Origin: Thiotrichales bacterium
GTDB lineage: Bacteria > Pseudomonadota > Gammaproteobacteria > Francisellales > CACEW01
Assembly (NCBI GenBank): GCA_947478525.1
Contig: CANJVU010000008.1
Span: 32,586-96,585 of the forward strand
DNA length: 64,000 nucleotides
Reading direction: 5' to 3'
Below, in pieces: positions 7,587-17,142 of the stretch (position 1 is the stretch's first letter; each line of letters starts with the position of its first letter). A program made the position numbers and the translations under genes. The notes beneath the pieces were generated by a model. The model made no database searches and was not told where the DNA came from. It saw only the letters and a program-made list of their open reading frames with translations.

Positions 7587-8791
7587 AAGATCAAGCGCAC
7601 TCGCCAAAATTGACGGCAATGGAATGGAAAGCGACTTTTGCCTTGATGGCGCTGGTGATTTGCGGGTCTTTGGGTACCGATTTACATCTGGCATCAATGC
7701 CGCATATTATGATTTACATGCACACCGATAAAGCACATATTGAATTATCGGTATCGTTGTTTTTACTGGGAATGGGCCTTAGTTTGTTGGTTTATGGTCC
7801 GTTGTCCGATCAATTTGGCCGCAAGCCCGTGATTGCGGGTGGGTTGATGCTCGCGATTATCGGCAGTATCGCGATGTTGGTGGTGCGGGATATCAATACT
7901 TTTTTAGCGTTGCGATTACTACAAGGTCTTGGTTGTGGCGTTTGTTTTGGCCTGGGACGCATTGTGATTGCTGATCTGTTTCACGGTTTGCGCCTGGCCA
8001 GCATGGCGGCGTATATGGGCATGTTTGCCACGCTGTCGCCCTTATTTGCCCCCGCGATTGGCGGCTATATTCAGCAATATTTTGGCTGGCGTGCTAATTT
8101 TGCGGTACTCGGTGTGGTGCTGTTGCTGGCGTTATGGCTATACTGGGTGTGGTGCCCGGAGAGCAATCATCATAAAAACCCACATGCGTTTACGCTGCAT
8201 GGTTTATATTATAATTATAAAGCACTGCTGCAACATCCGGTGTTCGTCGGTTGCATCTTGATTAATGGCATTGCGATTGCCGCGACCATGGCGTATATCA
8301 CATTAAGCTCAGTGATGCTGCAAGGCGAATTTCATCTGTCGCCAGTGATTTATGGCTGGGTATCGGCAGTTACGGGTTTGGGCGCGTTAGTGGGGCGGAT
8401 GTTAACGCCTTTGGCCAATAAACGCTTGGGCAGCCTGCGTGCGATATTATTAGGTTCTTGTTTGTTTTTAGTGGCAGGATTATTGTTGTTAACAGCTGTG
8501 TTAATCAGCACCGTTTCGTTAACGTTGCTGATGGTGTCGGTATTTTTGGTAATGGTTGGCCAGGCGTTGATTGCACCCAATGCGGTGTCGCGGGCGTTGT
8601 CATCATTTCACGACAAACGCGGTGCTGCGGGTGCATTGTATGGTGGTTTTCAAATGCTGATTGCGTTTATCAGCAGTGCCGTGGTGGCTGTATTGGCATT
8701 CAACAGCAGCAGCGTGTTGGCGTGGAGCTACGTATTACTGGGTATTTTGGCGCTGATTGTTTATGTTACGTTGGTGCGGCGGCCGTTATAG
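7583..8791 (+). CDS. MFS drug exporter, Bcr/CflA-like
   Basis: The 402-residue protein has twelve predicted membrane helices and the MFS loop motif YGPLSDQFGRKP between helices 2 and 3, as in Bcr/CflA/EmrD drug:proton antiporters. Start and upstream stop share ATGA, so translation is coupled to the ATPase gene and, before its insertion, probably to tyrA. The 3' end overlaps the convergent MATE gene by 26 bases. The substrate cannot be predicted. Confidence 0.88.
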   Translation: MKDQAHSPKLTAMEWKATFALMALVICGSLGTDLHLASMPHIMIYMHTDKAHIELSVSLFLLGMGLSLLVYGPLSDQFGRKPVIAGGLMLAIIGSIAMLVVRDINTFLALRLLQGLGCGVCFGLGRIVIADLFHGLRLASMAAYMGMFATLSPLFAPAIGGYIQQYFGWRANFAVLGVVLLLALWLYWVWCPESNHHKNPHAFTLHGLYYNYKALLQHPVFVGCILINGIAIAATMAYITLSSVMLQGEFHLSPVIYGWVSAVTGLGALVGRMLTPLANKRLGSLRAILLGSCLFLVAGLLLLTAVLISTVSLTLLMVSVFLVMVGQALIAPNAVSRALSSFHDKRGAAGALYGGFQMLIAFISSAVVAVLAFNSSSVLAWSYVLLGILALIVYVTLVRRPL

Positions 8792-10142
8792 CATTGGCTG
8801 CCAACTTCCGGCACTGATAACGCCACCGCAAGTGCAACACGCTGGTGTTGAGCAGCATCACGATAATGCCGGCAGAGGTTAAGCCAACCAAACCCCAGTT
8901 GAAGGTAAATCCAAATACATACGCCAAGGGCATGCCGATAATCCAGGTGATGGAGGTCAGTGCCAGCATCGGGAATTTGGTGTCGTATAAGCCGCGCAAA
9001 CTGCCGGCATAAATTTCTGCAGAAGCATCGAAAATCAAGCGTATCCCAGTGAGCATCAACACGGTTACTGCCAAGTGTTCTAACGTTGAGTTGGCGTTGC
9101 TGTTAGCGCCTTCGTACAAATTGACCAATTGATGTGGCAAGAACACAAATAAGGCCATGATGATGACGCAAAACCCTACGCCAATCAGCAGCGACATATT
9201 GCCGTAACGTTTTACATCAAGCAGGTCTTTGGCACCGCGGGCACGGCCAATCAAGATACCGCTGGCTTGTGCCACCGCAAAAATCGGCACCACCAATAAA
9301 ATAAAAAACTGCGTTGAGATCTGTTGTGCCGCCAGAGCGGTAGTGCCGAGCCAACCGACCATTAACATCACTGCGGAAAATGACACCAGATCACTGCCGG
9401 TCTGCAGGCAAATCGGCCAGCCGATGCTCAGCAGCTGCTTCAATAAATGCCAATGGCTGCCCAAGCGCCAACGGAAAAAGCCATATACTTTCAAGCTGGC
9501 GTTAAATGAACAATACGCGGCATAAATCAAAAACGACAGCCAGACTTGTATCGCATACGCCAGCCCCAGGCCAGGAATACCCATGGCAGGAACGCCCCAG
9601 CCTCCGTAAATAAACCAGTAGCCACATCCGATTGAAACCATCAGGCCAAAAACACTCATGATCAACACAAATTGCTGTTTCTTCACCGCCAACAGCGATT
9701 GTTGCATACACACCGCCCACATCATCGGTGGCATCAGCCACAGATAAATATCAAAATAACTTTGATCAATTGCAGTGAGTGCAATATTCTGGCCAAAAAA
9801 CTCCAGTATCGGTTGTATCTCTGCCATGATCAGCATCACCGGAATAGACACCAGCGTGGCAATCAATAAGCCTTGTTGAAAAATAGCGCCGATCTGCTGA
9901 AATTTTTGTGCCCCAAAACTGCGACTGGTCATGACACCCACGGCAAATAACAACGACATGGCAACAATAACCAACGTCAATTGTGTTGAAGTCATCAACG
10001 CACTCGCCGCCAGCGATGTGGTACCCAGATGCCCAATCATCAAAATGCCCACAAAACTGGTGATGGTATTCAACAAGCGCGACAAACTCATCGCCAGCGC
10101 AAGTTGCCAGGTGTTTTTGAAGATGGTGCGAATGGGCGTCAT
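8766..10142 (-). CDS. MATE family efflux transporter
   Basis: The 458-residue protein has about twelve hydrophobic segments in two similar halves, the MATE arrangement. It starts with a helix containing LLNTITSFVGILMIGHLGT and is closest in style to the NorM branch. It would export cationic drugs in exchange for Na+ or H+. The tail overlaps the convergent MFS gene. A minus-strand TATAAT at 10169-10174 lies about 30 bases upstream, without a good -35 box. Confidence 0.88.
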   Translation of the reverse strand: MTPIRTIFKNTWQLALAMSLSRLLNTITSFVGILMIGHLGTTSLAASALMTSTQLTLVIVAMSLLFAVGVMTSRSFGAQKFQQIGAIFQQGLLIATLVSIPVMLIMAEIQPILEFFGQNIALTAIDQSYFDIYLWLMPPMMWAVCMQQSLLAVKKQQFVLIMSVFGLMVSIGCGYWFIYGGWGVPAMGIPGLGLAYAIQVWLSFLIYAAYCSFNASLKVYGFFRWRLGSHWHLLKQLLSIGWPICLQTGSDLVSFSAVMLMVGWLGTTALAAQQISTQFFILLVVPIFAVAQASGILIGRARGAKDLLDVKRYGNMSLLIGVGFCVIIMALFVFLPHQLVNLYEGANSNANSTLEHLAVTVLMLTGIRLIFDASAEIYAGSLRGLYDTKFPMLALTSITWIIGMPLAYVFGFTFNWGLVGLTSAGIIVMLLNTSVLHLRWRYQCRKLAANAITAAAPT

Positions 10143-10200
10143 GAGAATTCTCGGTAATTAAGAGAGCCATTATATCCCAAGTGTTGTTGCTGTGCGATGG

Positions 10201-10644
10201 TTAGGGCGAAGGCGTATCTGATGGTTTTGTAGCAGCATGATCCGTGCTAGCAAAAATTGCTGCTGTTGTTCCGCGAGGAGAGCCTGCTGGTGGGGATGTA
10301 TGAAGTTTTTCATAGGTTTGTTGTAGTTTAGTTGTAATTTTTTTAAATTTTGAAGGATTGGCTATTTTAGCCATTGCTAGATCCAAGAGGACGTGATCAA
10401 CGGGGCTATCAGCTTCCCATCTCGCCTCAAATATTATGGATGGTATGTGATCAATTTCTTCGCGACAAGGGGATAGATATTTTGATACCAAATTAAAGCT
10501 TTTTTCATTCAGTTGGCAGATAAGCGTAGCTGATTTTATTAGCAGGTCATCAGTTATACATAAAGCTAATTGTATGTTTTGTAATTTGACCTTTGTAAGG
10601 AGAGACTTTTTTCTTTTTATTAAGGGCATGCCTGACATAAACAT
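10201..10644 (-). CDS. Orphan protein of unknown function
   Basis: The 147-residue product resembles nothing I recognise. A lysine-rich N-terminus (MPLIKRKKSLLTKVKLQ) is followed by a predicted mostly helical body and a disordered Pro/Ser/Thr/Ala tail. There is no signal peptide. The DNA is more AT-rich than its neighbours. The start is uncertain: in-frame ATGs occur at codons 1, 3 and 6 and none has a strong ribosome-binding site. Small AT-rich orphans with basic ends are common among secreted effectors of intracellular bacteria, but nothing here proves export. Confidence 0.55.
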   Translation of the reverse strand: MFMSGMPLIKRKKSLLTKVKLQNIQLALCITDDLLIKSATLICQLNEKSFNLVSKYLSPCREEIDHIPSIIFEARWEADSPVDHVLLDLAMAKIANPSKFKKITTKLQQTYEKLHTSPPAGSPRGTTAAIFASTDHAATKPSDTPSP

Positions 10645-10718
10645 ATATATCTTAAATTAAGTAAAATGTATTATATATTAACGTCATGTGTAAGTACATT
10701 TTTTCCAGCAAAAATTTA

Positions 10719-11960
10719 TTATTCACGGCGCATCAGTTGTCGAATCCAAAATCGCGAGGGGTGTAGTGCTTGATAAAGTGCTCCACTCACGGGCAATGCA
10801 CTACCGGAAATTAAGCTGTATAGAATTTCCGCGGCGAGCAGGGCGCTGGATAATCCGCGGGAGCCAAAGCCTGCATTAAGATACAAATTGGGTGAATATT
10901 CGGCATTTGGATAGGCGGCGCGTTTTAACGGGGCACCAGTGCGTAATTTGGCATAAGCCTCATCAACATATTGCCGATCGCTGATTGGCCCTACCAAAGG
11001 CAAATGATCGGGGGTCAACCCGCGCACCGCGACACGAGCCGCTTTGCGGGTGGTGTCAAATGAATTTGCTACTTCAGGGAGCGCTTTGCGTAAATAATCC
11101 AGTTGGCTCAGATGATCGGCATCTGAAATATCTAGATCATCGGGATCATGCCGATAACTGGCACCAACAATATGTTGACCATTAATGGCTGGTGTCATAT
11201 AGCCTTCGTAACACACGGCGTGGCGTAATGATTTACTTGCAGTGGTTGGTGAAAGTAAACTGAGCTGCCCTGGCGAGGGTTTGATTGGGTAATGTTGCGA
11301 CTGACTTAATTGCCTGGCGCCGTTGGCGTTGGCAATGATGACATGACTGGCGGTGTAACTTTTTTGGTTTTGATCCTGCAATGTCCAAATATTTTTATTT
11401 TGGTTCATTGCAATAATGGAAGTATTGCATTGCACTTCAATATTGCCCAGTAATGCGCGACAAAAAGCTGCAGGGTCAATCATCCCTGCGGTCGGTAACC
11501 ATAGTGCCGGATACTCACATGTAATGCTAATTTGCTCGCTCACTTCATTTGCTTCCAACCATTGAGCAAAAGTTTCCGGCAACTGGCGTTTATCCAATAA
11601 ATTCTGAAAACGGCTGCGCCGCTCTGGTGTATGGGCGATATGAGCAATGCCATCCAACTGGTGCCAAATTTGTACGCCTTGTTGTGATAACTGTTGAAGC
11701 ACCTGGCGCGTTAACAAAAAACCAGCGCTGTGAAATTGATCGACCAGATTGTGGTTGGCGGTGAGATAGGGCTCGATCAAGCCAATGGGATTGCCCGATG
11801 CGGCTTGCGCAATCGCTGGATTTTTTTCAAATACCGTGACGCGATATCCAGCTTGACTCAAGCGCCAGGCAGTCGCGCAGCCAGCGATGCCACCGCCGAT
11901 AATGGCGATCTGATTGACAGGTGAAATCGAGGGGAGGGCGAACCAGGGTTTGATCATCAT
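10719..11960 (-). CDS. MnmC C-terminal-type FAD oxidoreductase, stand-alone
   Basis: The 413-residue flavoprotein opens with KPWFALP and a dinucleotide-binding IAIIGGGIAGCATAWRL, then AQAASGNPIGLIEP, all characteristic of the C-terminal domain of MnmC. That domain removes the carboxymethyl group from cmnm5(s2)U34 in tRNA. The N-terminal methyltransferase domain of enterobacterial MnmC is missing: the start is placed by a GGCGGA ribosome-binding site and no upstream extension is open. The final methylation may be done by a separate enzyme elsewhere. Last gene of the cpdA-pilD-coaE run. Confidence 0.85.
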   Translation of the reverse strand: MMIKPWFALPSISPVNQIAIIGGGIAGCATAWRLSQAGYRVTVFEKNPAIAQAASGNPIGLIEPYLTANHNLVDQFHSAGFLLTRQVLQQLSQQGVQIWHQLDGIAHIAHTPERRSRFQNLLDKRQLPETFAQWLEANEVSEQISITCEYPALWLPTAGMIDPAAFCRALLGNIEVQCNTSIIAMNQNKNIWTLQDQNQKSYTASHVIIANANGARQLSQSQHYPIKPSPGQLSLLSPTTASKSLRHAVCYEGYMTPAINGQHIVGASYRHDPDDLDISDADHLSQLDYLRKALPEVANSFDTTRKAARVAVRGLTPDHLPLVGPISDRQYVDEAYAKLRTGAPLKRAAYPNAEYSPNLYLNAGFGSRGLSSALLAAEILYSLISGSALPVSGALYQALHPSRFWIRQLMRRE

Positions 11961-11973
11961 TTCCGCCGGATGG

Positions 11974-12567
11974 TTAGAGTTTTAGATACCGTTGATGCAG
12001 TATGTTCACCTGTGTTTTAAGCACAGTAATATCGCCGTTATTTTTAATCACATCATCGGCTAGTTTTAGGCGTTCAGTGCGGCTGAGTTGTGCTGCCAAC
12101 ATTGCCTGAGCTTGAGTCAAGCTGCTGTGGTCGCGTTGCTGTAGACGTTCTAATTGCAGGGTTTCTGGCGTATCAACCACGATAACGCGCTTTAATATCG
12201 GATAATCTTCATGGTTTTTTAATAAGGGGATTATCATAATGCCGTAAGGGGTTTTTAGCCGTTTGGCTTGTTGAGTCATTTGCTTGCGGATCAGCGGATG
12301 TAGCAAGCCTTCGAGCCAGAGGCGTTGGGTGGGGTGTTCAAAAATATGTTGACGTAAGATTTGGCGATTGAGTGTGCCATCAGCACTTAACACATCCTGG
12401 CTAAAATGTTGGATTATTTGTGCAAGGGCAGGTGTACCGAGTGCAACAACATCACGTGCTATTTGATCGGCGTCAATGATACCAGCCCCCAACTCTGCAA
12501 ACAGCTGTGCTACGGTGGATTTGCCGCTGGCGATGCCGCCGGTTAAGCCGATGATGGGCATGCTCAT
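11974..12567 (-). CDS. coaE: Dephospho-CoA kinase
   Basis: The 197-residue enzyme carries the P-loop GLTGGIASGKS at residues 7-17, then DADQIARDVV and the CoaE-type lid with RLQQRD. It phosphorylates dephospho-CoA in the last step of CoA synthesis. I chose the ATG at 12567 because it overlaps the pilD stop as ATGA and gives normal length; a longer in-frame start at 12630 would add 21 unlikely residues inside pilD. The pilD-coaE linkage is common in gammaproteobacteria. Confidence 0.93.
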   Translation of the reverse strand: MSMPIIGLTGGIASGKSTVAQLFAELGAGIIDADQIARDVVALGTPALAQIIQHFSQDVLSADGTLNRQILRQHIFEHPTQRLWLEGLLHPLIRKQMTQQAKRLKTPYGIMIIPLLKNHEDYPILKRVIVVDTPETLQLERLQQRDHSSLTQAQAMLAAQLSRTERLKLADDVIKNNGDITVLKTQVNILHQRYLKL

Positions 12568-13370
12568 CTGTGCAGCGCCCACTGCAAATACGTATTCACA
12601 ATAGGATGTCCCCACAGCAAAGTAATCCACCCCGCAATTACTAAAGCAGGACCATACGCCATGGCTTTTTCTAGGTTACGGTTATTGATAAAGCGTAACG
12701 CAATCGCCACGGTTAAAGTCAATACGGCGCTAAGTAAAATCACCACCAGCAAATATTGCCAGCCAGTCCAGGCACCGATGGCAGCGAGTAATTTGAAATC
12801 ACCATACCCGAGGCCTTCTTTTTTGGTGAGCAGTTTAAAGATCCAGTAAATAATCCAGAAAAACAAATAACCGGCGATAGCACCAATCACGGCGTCATTA
12901 AGCGAGGCGAACGTGTGATTAAGATTGAACAATAAGCCTAGCCACAATAGGGGTAAGGTCAAGTTGTCAGGTAATAGCTGGTGGTCAACATCAATAAAAA
13001 AACAAGCCACCATAATCCAGGTAAATAAAAGGCTTCCCAGCAGGGGCCAACCATAACCAAAATGCCAGGCCAGATATCCCGATATTATCGCCGTTAAGAG
13101 TTCAATTAAGGGGTAGCGGAGGGAAATTTTGACATGACAATGCCCACATTTCCCCTTTAAACATAAGTAGCTGAGTACGGGAATATTCTGCCACCACAGC
13201 ACTGGCTTTTGACAGGCCGGGCAATGTGAGCGTGGGCGACTGAGCGTCAGTGTCGAGTTGGTATCGTTTTGCCATTCCGCTTCCAGTATTTTGGGCAAAC
13301 GATAAATCACTACGTTGAGAAAGCTGCCGATCAGTAATCCAAAAAGGGCACTGATAAAAATGATTATCAT
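12564..13370 (-). CDS. pilD: Type IV prepilin peptidase / N-methyltransferase PilD
   Basis: The 268-residue membrane enzyme has two zinc-type CxxC pairs (CPACQKP and CGHCHVK) in its cytoplasmic loop and the catalytic aspartates in DVDHQLLPD and GYGDFKLLAA. It cleaves and N-methylates type IV pilins and type II secretion pseudopilins. The usual partners pilB and pilC are not in this window. It overlaps cpdA upstream and coaE downstream by ATGA junctions, so the three genes are translationally coupled. Confidence 0.93.
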   Translation of the reverse strand: MIIIFISALFGLLIGSFLNVVIYRLPKILEAEWQNDTNSTLTLSRPRSHCPACQKPVLWWQNIPVLSYLCLKGKCGHCHVKISLRYPLIELLTAIISGYLAWHFGYGWPLLGSLLFTWIMVACFFIDVDHQLLPDNLTLPLLWLGLLFNLNHTFASLNDAVIGAIAGYLFFWIIYWIFKLLTKKEGLGYGDFKLLAAIGAWTGWQYLLVVILLSAVLTLTVAIALRFINNRNLEKAMAYGPALVIAGWITLLWGHPIVNTYLQWALHR

Positions 13371-14122
13371 GATAAGTATCTCGCTTCGGTTTCTAGTGTG
13401 CCATCATCGTGCAAAATCAACCAGCGATATCCTGGTGGGATTGCCGGGTCGACGATGATTTTACCTTGTTCTTCCCTAAACTGAAAACAGGTTGATGGTG
13501 TGGTGATTTGGCGATAACCTTTAATGAAGGTGTCCGTGTCTTGGTGAATATGACCCGCCACAATGGCACTGATATGGGCGTGAGTTTTCAACACAGTGAG
13601 AAAACGCTCTGGCTGGTCTAGTAAGTTGGCATTGTTGCTGGTGTCGTAAGGATCAGCATACGGGTGATGCAAGCCAATCAGGGTGTTTAAGTGGGCGTTT
13701 TGATCTAATAAAAGTTGTAGTTTAACCAGCTCAATATCGCTTAACTGCCCCGCTACATGTTCTGGCCACAAAGAGTTGAGTAAAATAATCTGCCAACAGC
13801 CGAGTATTAAATGGTGTTGTTCGGGGAGGTTGCCGTGAAATCCGAGCTTCATTGATAACAAGTTGTCATGATTGCCGGGTGTCCATAAAGTCGGGCATTT
13901 CAATGGGGTAATATGGTTGGCCAGACGCTGGTAAGCTTCTAGTTCACCTTGTTGTGCCAGATCTCCGGTGAGAATGATGGCATCTAACGATTTGAAAAAA
14001 TGGTCTTTTTTGGCTTGGCTTAACACGGCAGACAACGTATCGTCGGTATTGCAATGTCGAATGATTTCTGCAGGGTTTGCGAACAGATGAATGTCCGTCA
14101 GTTGCAAAACAATTTTGGCCAT
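13367..14122 (-). CDS. cpdA: CpdA-like metallophosphoesterase (3',5'-cAMP phosphodiesterase)
   Basis: The protein (about 251 residues) has the calcineurin-type metal motifs in order: TDIHLF, TGDLAQQG, PGNHD, HHP and GHIHQD. The C-terminal PGYRWLILHDDGTL is typical of CpdA. It would hydrolyse cAMP; related enzymes have other phosphodiester substrates, so the substrate is inferred. The start is uncertain: ATG at 14122 is preferred because the alternative GTG at 14149 has no ribosome-binding site. It is divergent from glmM and heads the cpdA-pilD-coaE-mnmC run. Confidence 0.8.
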   Translation of the reverse strand: MAKIVLQLTDIHLFANPAEIIRHCNTDDTLSAVLSQAKKDHFFKSLDAIILTGDLAQQGELEAYQRLANHITPLKCPTLWTPGNHDNLLSMKLGFHGNLPEQHHLILGCWQIILLNSLWPEHVAGQLSDIELVKLQLLLDQNAHLNTLIGLHHPYADPYDTSNNANLLDQPERFLTVLKTHAHISAIVAGHIHQDTDTFIKGYRQITTPSTCFQFREEQGKIIVDPAIPPGYRWLILHDDGTLETEARYLS

Positions 14123-14190
14123 AATGGGTTTCACTTTTGAAAGACTCACGTTATGATAAGAGTATAACGGAAATTATACAGGAAAGGGAT

Positions 14191-15543
14191 ATGACTAAGC
14201 GATTTTTTGGAACTGATGGTATTCGTTGTCGCGTCGGCAAATATCCGATGACGCCCGATTTTGTGGTGAAATTAGGCTGGGCCGCGGGTAAAGTGTTTAG
14301 TCAAAAAATGCCGGATGCGCGGGTGGTGATTGGTAAAGACACGCGCCGCTCGGGATATTTTCTCGAATCGGCATTAGAGGCTGGCTTTAGTGCTGCAGGT
14401 GTCGATGTGTATTTATTGGGCCCCATGTCCACACCAGGAGTTGCCTATTTGACGCGCGCGATTCGTGCACAAGCTGGTGTGGTCATTAGCGCCTCACATA
14501 ATCCTCACTATGATAATGGCATAAAATTTTTCTGTGCCGAAGGTAAAAAATTGTCGGATGAAGTAGAGATGGCCATTGAGCATTATCTTGAGCAAGACAT
14601 GCAAATGGTTGAGCCAGAAAAACTTGGGAAAGCGATTCGTATCAAAGATGCGCCAGGGCGGTATATTGAATTTTGTAAATCCTCTGTGCCGCATTTTTTC
14701 TCCTTGCATGGCATGAAAATCGTGGTCGATTGTGCCAACGGCGCTACTTACCATATTGCGCCGCATGTTTTTCAAGAGTTATCCGCAGAAGTGATTACCA
14801 TTGGCAATTATCCTAATGGTTTAAACATCAATGATCATTGTGGGTCTACTGCGCCAGAAGCCCTTCAAAAAGCGGTGTTGGAGCATAATGCTGATGTTGG
14901 CATTGCCTTTGATGGTGATGGTGATCGGGTGATTATGGTGGACCATTTGGGGCAAGTTGTTGATGGGGATGAAATTCTTTATGTATTGGCCAATGAATCC
15001 CTACAGCAAGGCAAGCTGGGTACCGGTGGAGTGGTCGGTACGCAAATGAGTAATATGGGCTTGGAGTTAGCGCTACAGCGTTCTGGAGTGCCATTTGAGC
15101 GCGCCAAAGTTGGTGACCGCCATGTGATGGAAATGCTTCAAGAAAAAGGGTGGTACATTGGTGGTGAATCCTCGGGTCATATCATTTGGCTTAACTCCAC
15201 CACTACAGGGGATGGTATTGTTGCGGCGTTACAAGTGTTGCGCATCATGTATGAACAAAATCTTTCATTGCGCGATTTATTATCGGGGATGGAAAAGTTC
15301 CCGCAAGTGCTGATCAACGTCAAATTGACGCGCAACCTGCAAGCAAAAGACTGGGATGTGATTCACCAGACTGAAATTGAAGTAGAATCAGAGTTGGGTG
15401 ATCGCGGCCGTGTACTATTGCGTGCTTCAGGTACCGAACCATTGATTCGTGTGATGGTAGAAGCGCAGTCACAGCAGTTGGCTCAAGAGTGTGCAGATCA
15501 ATTGGCAGGAGTGGTGCAGGGCTTGTTGGCCACAGCGAGTTAA
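14191..15543 (+). CDS. glmM: Phosphoglucosamine mutase GlmM
   Basis: The 450-residue enzyme starts [12 protein letters not shown] behind a GGAAAGGG ribosome-binding site. S102, in SASHNP, is the phospho-acceptor serine, and DGDGDR is the magnesium loop. It converts glucosamine-6-phosphate to glucosamine-1-phosphate for UDP-GlcNAc, feeding peptidoglycan and, through LpxC, lipid A. Its common partners ftsH and folP are absent. The 3' end overlaps the convergent gene by four bases. Confidence 0.95.
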   Translation: MTKRFFGTDGIRCRVGKYPMTPDFVVKLGWAAGKVFSQKMPDARVVIGKDTRRSGYFLESALEAGFSAAGVDVYLLGPMSTPGVAYLTRAIRAQAGVVISASHNPHYDNGIKFFCAEGKKLSDEVEMAIEHYLEQDMQMVEPEKLGKAIRIKDAPGRYIEFCKSSVPHFFSLHGMKIVVDCANGATYHIAPHVFQELSAEVITIGNYPNGLNINDHCGSTAPEALQKAVLEHNADVGIAFDGDGDRVIMVDHLGQVVDGDEILYVLANESLQQGKLGTGGVVGTQMSNMGLELALQRSGVPFERAKVGDRHVMEMLQEKGWYIGGESSGHIIWLNSTTTGDGIVAALQVLRIMYEQNLSLRDLLSGMEKFPQVLINVKLTRNLQAKDWDVIHQTEIEVESELGDRGRVLLRASGTEPLIRVMVEAQSQQLAQECADQLAGVVQGLLATAS

Positions 15544-16343
15544 TGAAATCGGATGCTCCGCCACCATTTTTTCAAGGGTGATAATTCAATGCGATGCTCG
15601 CATACCGCGAAATCATCCTGTTCGATTTTGTCGAGCTGTGTAAAGCACAGTGCAGCGTAGAGTCTGATGGGGCGTTGAGTTGCTAATTGATTGCTGGGTA
15701 ACTGCTCCAATGCTTGTTGGTATTGTTGGCGCGCCCAATTTGCTTGTTCTTTTAATAAAGCCGTCAGTTGTGTGTTGCCTTGTGGTTTGTTAAAAAGGGC
15801 GGGTAAATCGACATTCTGTTGTTCTAGGCTTTCTGCGGGAAAATATAAATGTTGGCGAGCCAGGTGAAAAGGCGTATCGATAATATGTCGAATGGTCTCC
15901 AGTGCAATACCCAACGTGTGCGCATATTTTTCAGTATGTTGGTCAATGATGCCGTCGTTTAATACCGTTGCCATTAGGCTATGAATAATGCCGCCCGTGT
16001 GTTGATAGTGTTGCGCCAATTCGGATTGGGTTTCAAAACGCTGAGTTTTTAAGCTCAACAGTGCCGCTTCAATTATGGCCAATAGCGCTACTTTATTCAG
16101 TGGCCACTGTTGCGCAGCGGTTTGCAAAGTTTGAGCAAGGGGATGTTGCGCGTGCTGCTGAAATAACCGCTCGATTTCCTCTTGCCACCAATGCAGTTTA
16201 ATTTCTGCCATGCTGGGTTCGTGATAGCGTTCGGCGGTATGGTTCAGCGTTTGTGCATAATTATATAGCGCAAAGATAGCGTTTTTTTTGTCTGGTGCGG
16301 TGCGTGCCAGCGCGTAGGACCAATCAGAGCCAGCAGCAATCAT
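15540..16343 (-). CDS. Squalene/phytoene-synthase-fold protein lacking catalytic aspartates, NDUFAF6-like
   Basis: The 267-residue protein follows the squalene/phytoene synthase fold, but at the first aspartate-rich motif it reads [14 protein letters not shown], with no DxxxD. The second motif region reads [16 protein letters not shown]. This resembles mitochondrial NDUFAF6, a pseudoenzyme needed for complex I assembly, including the TPxH...R...FLP-like stretch. Its ATG overlaps the ubiG stop as ATGA, so the two are co-translated. No carotenoid or hopanoid genes are nearby. I infer a role in respiratory-chain assembly or quinone metabolism rather than prenyl transfer. Confidence 0.75.
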   Translation of the reverse strand: MIAAGSDWSYALARTAPDKKNAIFALYNYAQTLNHTAERYHEPSMAEIKLHWWQEEIERLFQQHAQHPLAQTLQTAAQQWPLNKVALLAIIEAALLSLKTQRFETQSELAQHYQHTGGIIHSLMATVLNDGIIDQHTEKYAHTLGIALETIRHIIDTPFHLARQHLYFPAESLEQQNVDLPALFNKPQGNTQLTALLKEQANWARQQYQQALEQLPSNQLATQRPIRLYAALCFTQLDKIEQDDFAVCEHRIELSPLKKWWRSIRFH

Positions 16344-17044
16344 GCCAGATCTTCTTTGGTAAAATACAACATATAATTAACGTCGATACTTGGCGTTAAT
16401 GAATACTGGTGGCGTATGGGATGATAGGTTAAGCCCGTTTTGTCATGGCAATAAAAGCCATTTTTTCTTGCCCAACTGATCAATTCGCTGGGTTTGATAA
16501 AGCGTCCATAGGTATGCGTGCCTTTCGGTAATAAACCAAGTACATATTCAGCGCCAACGATGGCTTGCACAAAGGATTTTATATTGCGGTTAAGCGTCGA
16601 CACAAAAAAATGGCCATTGGGTTTGAGTAGGGTTGCACAGGCGCGAATCACGCTGGTGGGATCGGGTACATGTTCCAACATTTCCATGCAGACGATGGTG
16701 TCAAAATGGTGAGGGTGTTTTTCTGCCAGCGCCTCAACGCTGATTCGTTGATAGTCGATGGATAAGCTGGATTCGAGTAAATGTAATTTTGCGACTTCCA
16801 GGGAAGCTTGCGCTAGGTCAATCGCGGTTACAATCGCGCCCTCTTTAGCCAGCGCTTCGCTTAAAATCCCGCCGCCACAGCCAACATCCAAGACTTGTTT
16901 GCCAGAGAGTATCGTGTGTTGTTGAATAAATTGCATGCGCAACGGGTTAATTTCGTGTAGTGGCTTGCATTCACCTTGTTTGTCCCACCAGCGCGAGGCC
17001 AGTTCTGAAAATTTTTCGATTTCGATCGGGTCAATATTGATCAT
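16340..17044 (-). CDS. ubiG: Ubiquinone biosynthesis O-methyltransferase UbiG
   Basis: The 234-residue SAM-dependent methyltransferase opens with EIEKFSELASRWWDKQGECKPLHEINPLR, of which FSELASRWWD is the UbiG hallmark. It has the SAM loop LDVGCGGGILSEAL and the motif MEMLEHVPD. It carries out both O-methylations of ubiquinone synthesis. Its product is the electron acceptor of the complex I encoded further on. It leads a two-gene unit with the NDUFAF6-like gene. Confidence 0.95.
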   Translation of the reverse strand: MINIDPIEIEKFSELASRWWDKQGECKPLHEINPLRMQFIQQHTILSGKQVLDVGCGGGILSEALAKEGAIVTAIDLAQASLEVAKLHLLESSLSIDYQRISVEALAEKHPHHFDTIVCMEMLEHVPDPTSVIRACATLLKPNGHFFVSTLNRNIKSFVQAIVGAEYVLGLLPKGTHTYGRFIKPSELISWARKNGFYCHDKTGLTYHPIRHQYSLTPSIDVNYMLYFTKEDLA

Positions 17045-17081
17045 AAGAGATTCCTAATAAAGTATTAAATCAATGGTAGCA

Positions 17082-17110
17082 TTGTTTTTCCTGAGCTTCC
17101 ATGGTAGATT
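17082..17110 (+). promoter_or_regulatory. Possible promoter of the sugar porter gene
   Basis: TTGTTT (17082-17087) and TAGATT (17105-17110) are separated by 17 bases and lie about 30 bases before the ATG. Each has two mismatches, so the call is tentative. Confidence 0.35.
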
Positions 17111-17142
17111 TTGCGCCGACCTAACAAACATAAGGATGTTAT

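Noticed and set aside
14492..14775. Antisense open frames inside glmM, rlmKL, nuo genes and others
   Set aside because: They lie entirely within well-identified genes, lack ribosome-binding sites and show no protein-family features.
15540..16343. Carotenoid or hopanoid synthesis gene
   Set aside because: The catalytic aspartate motifs are missing and no desaturase, cyclase or hpn gene is present in the window.
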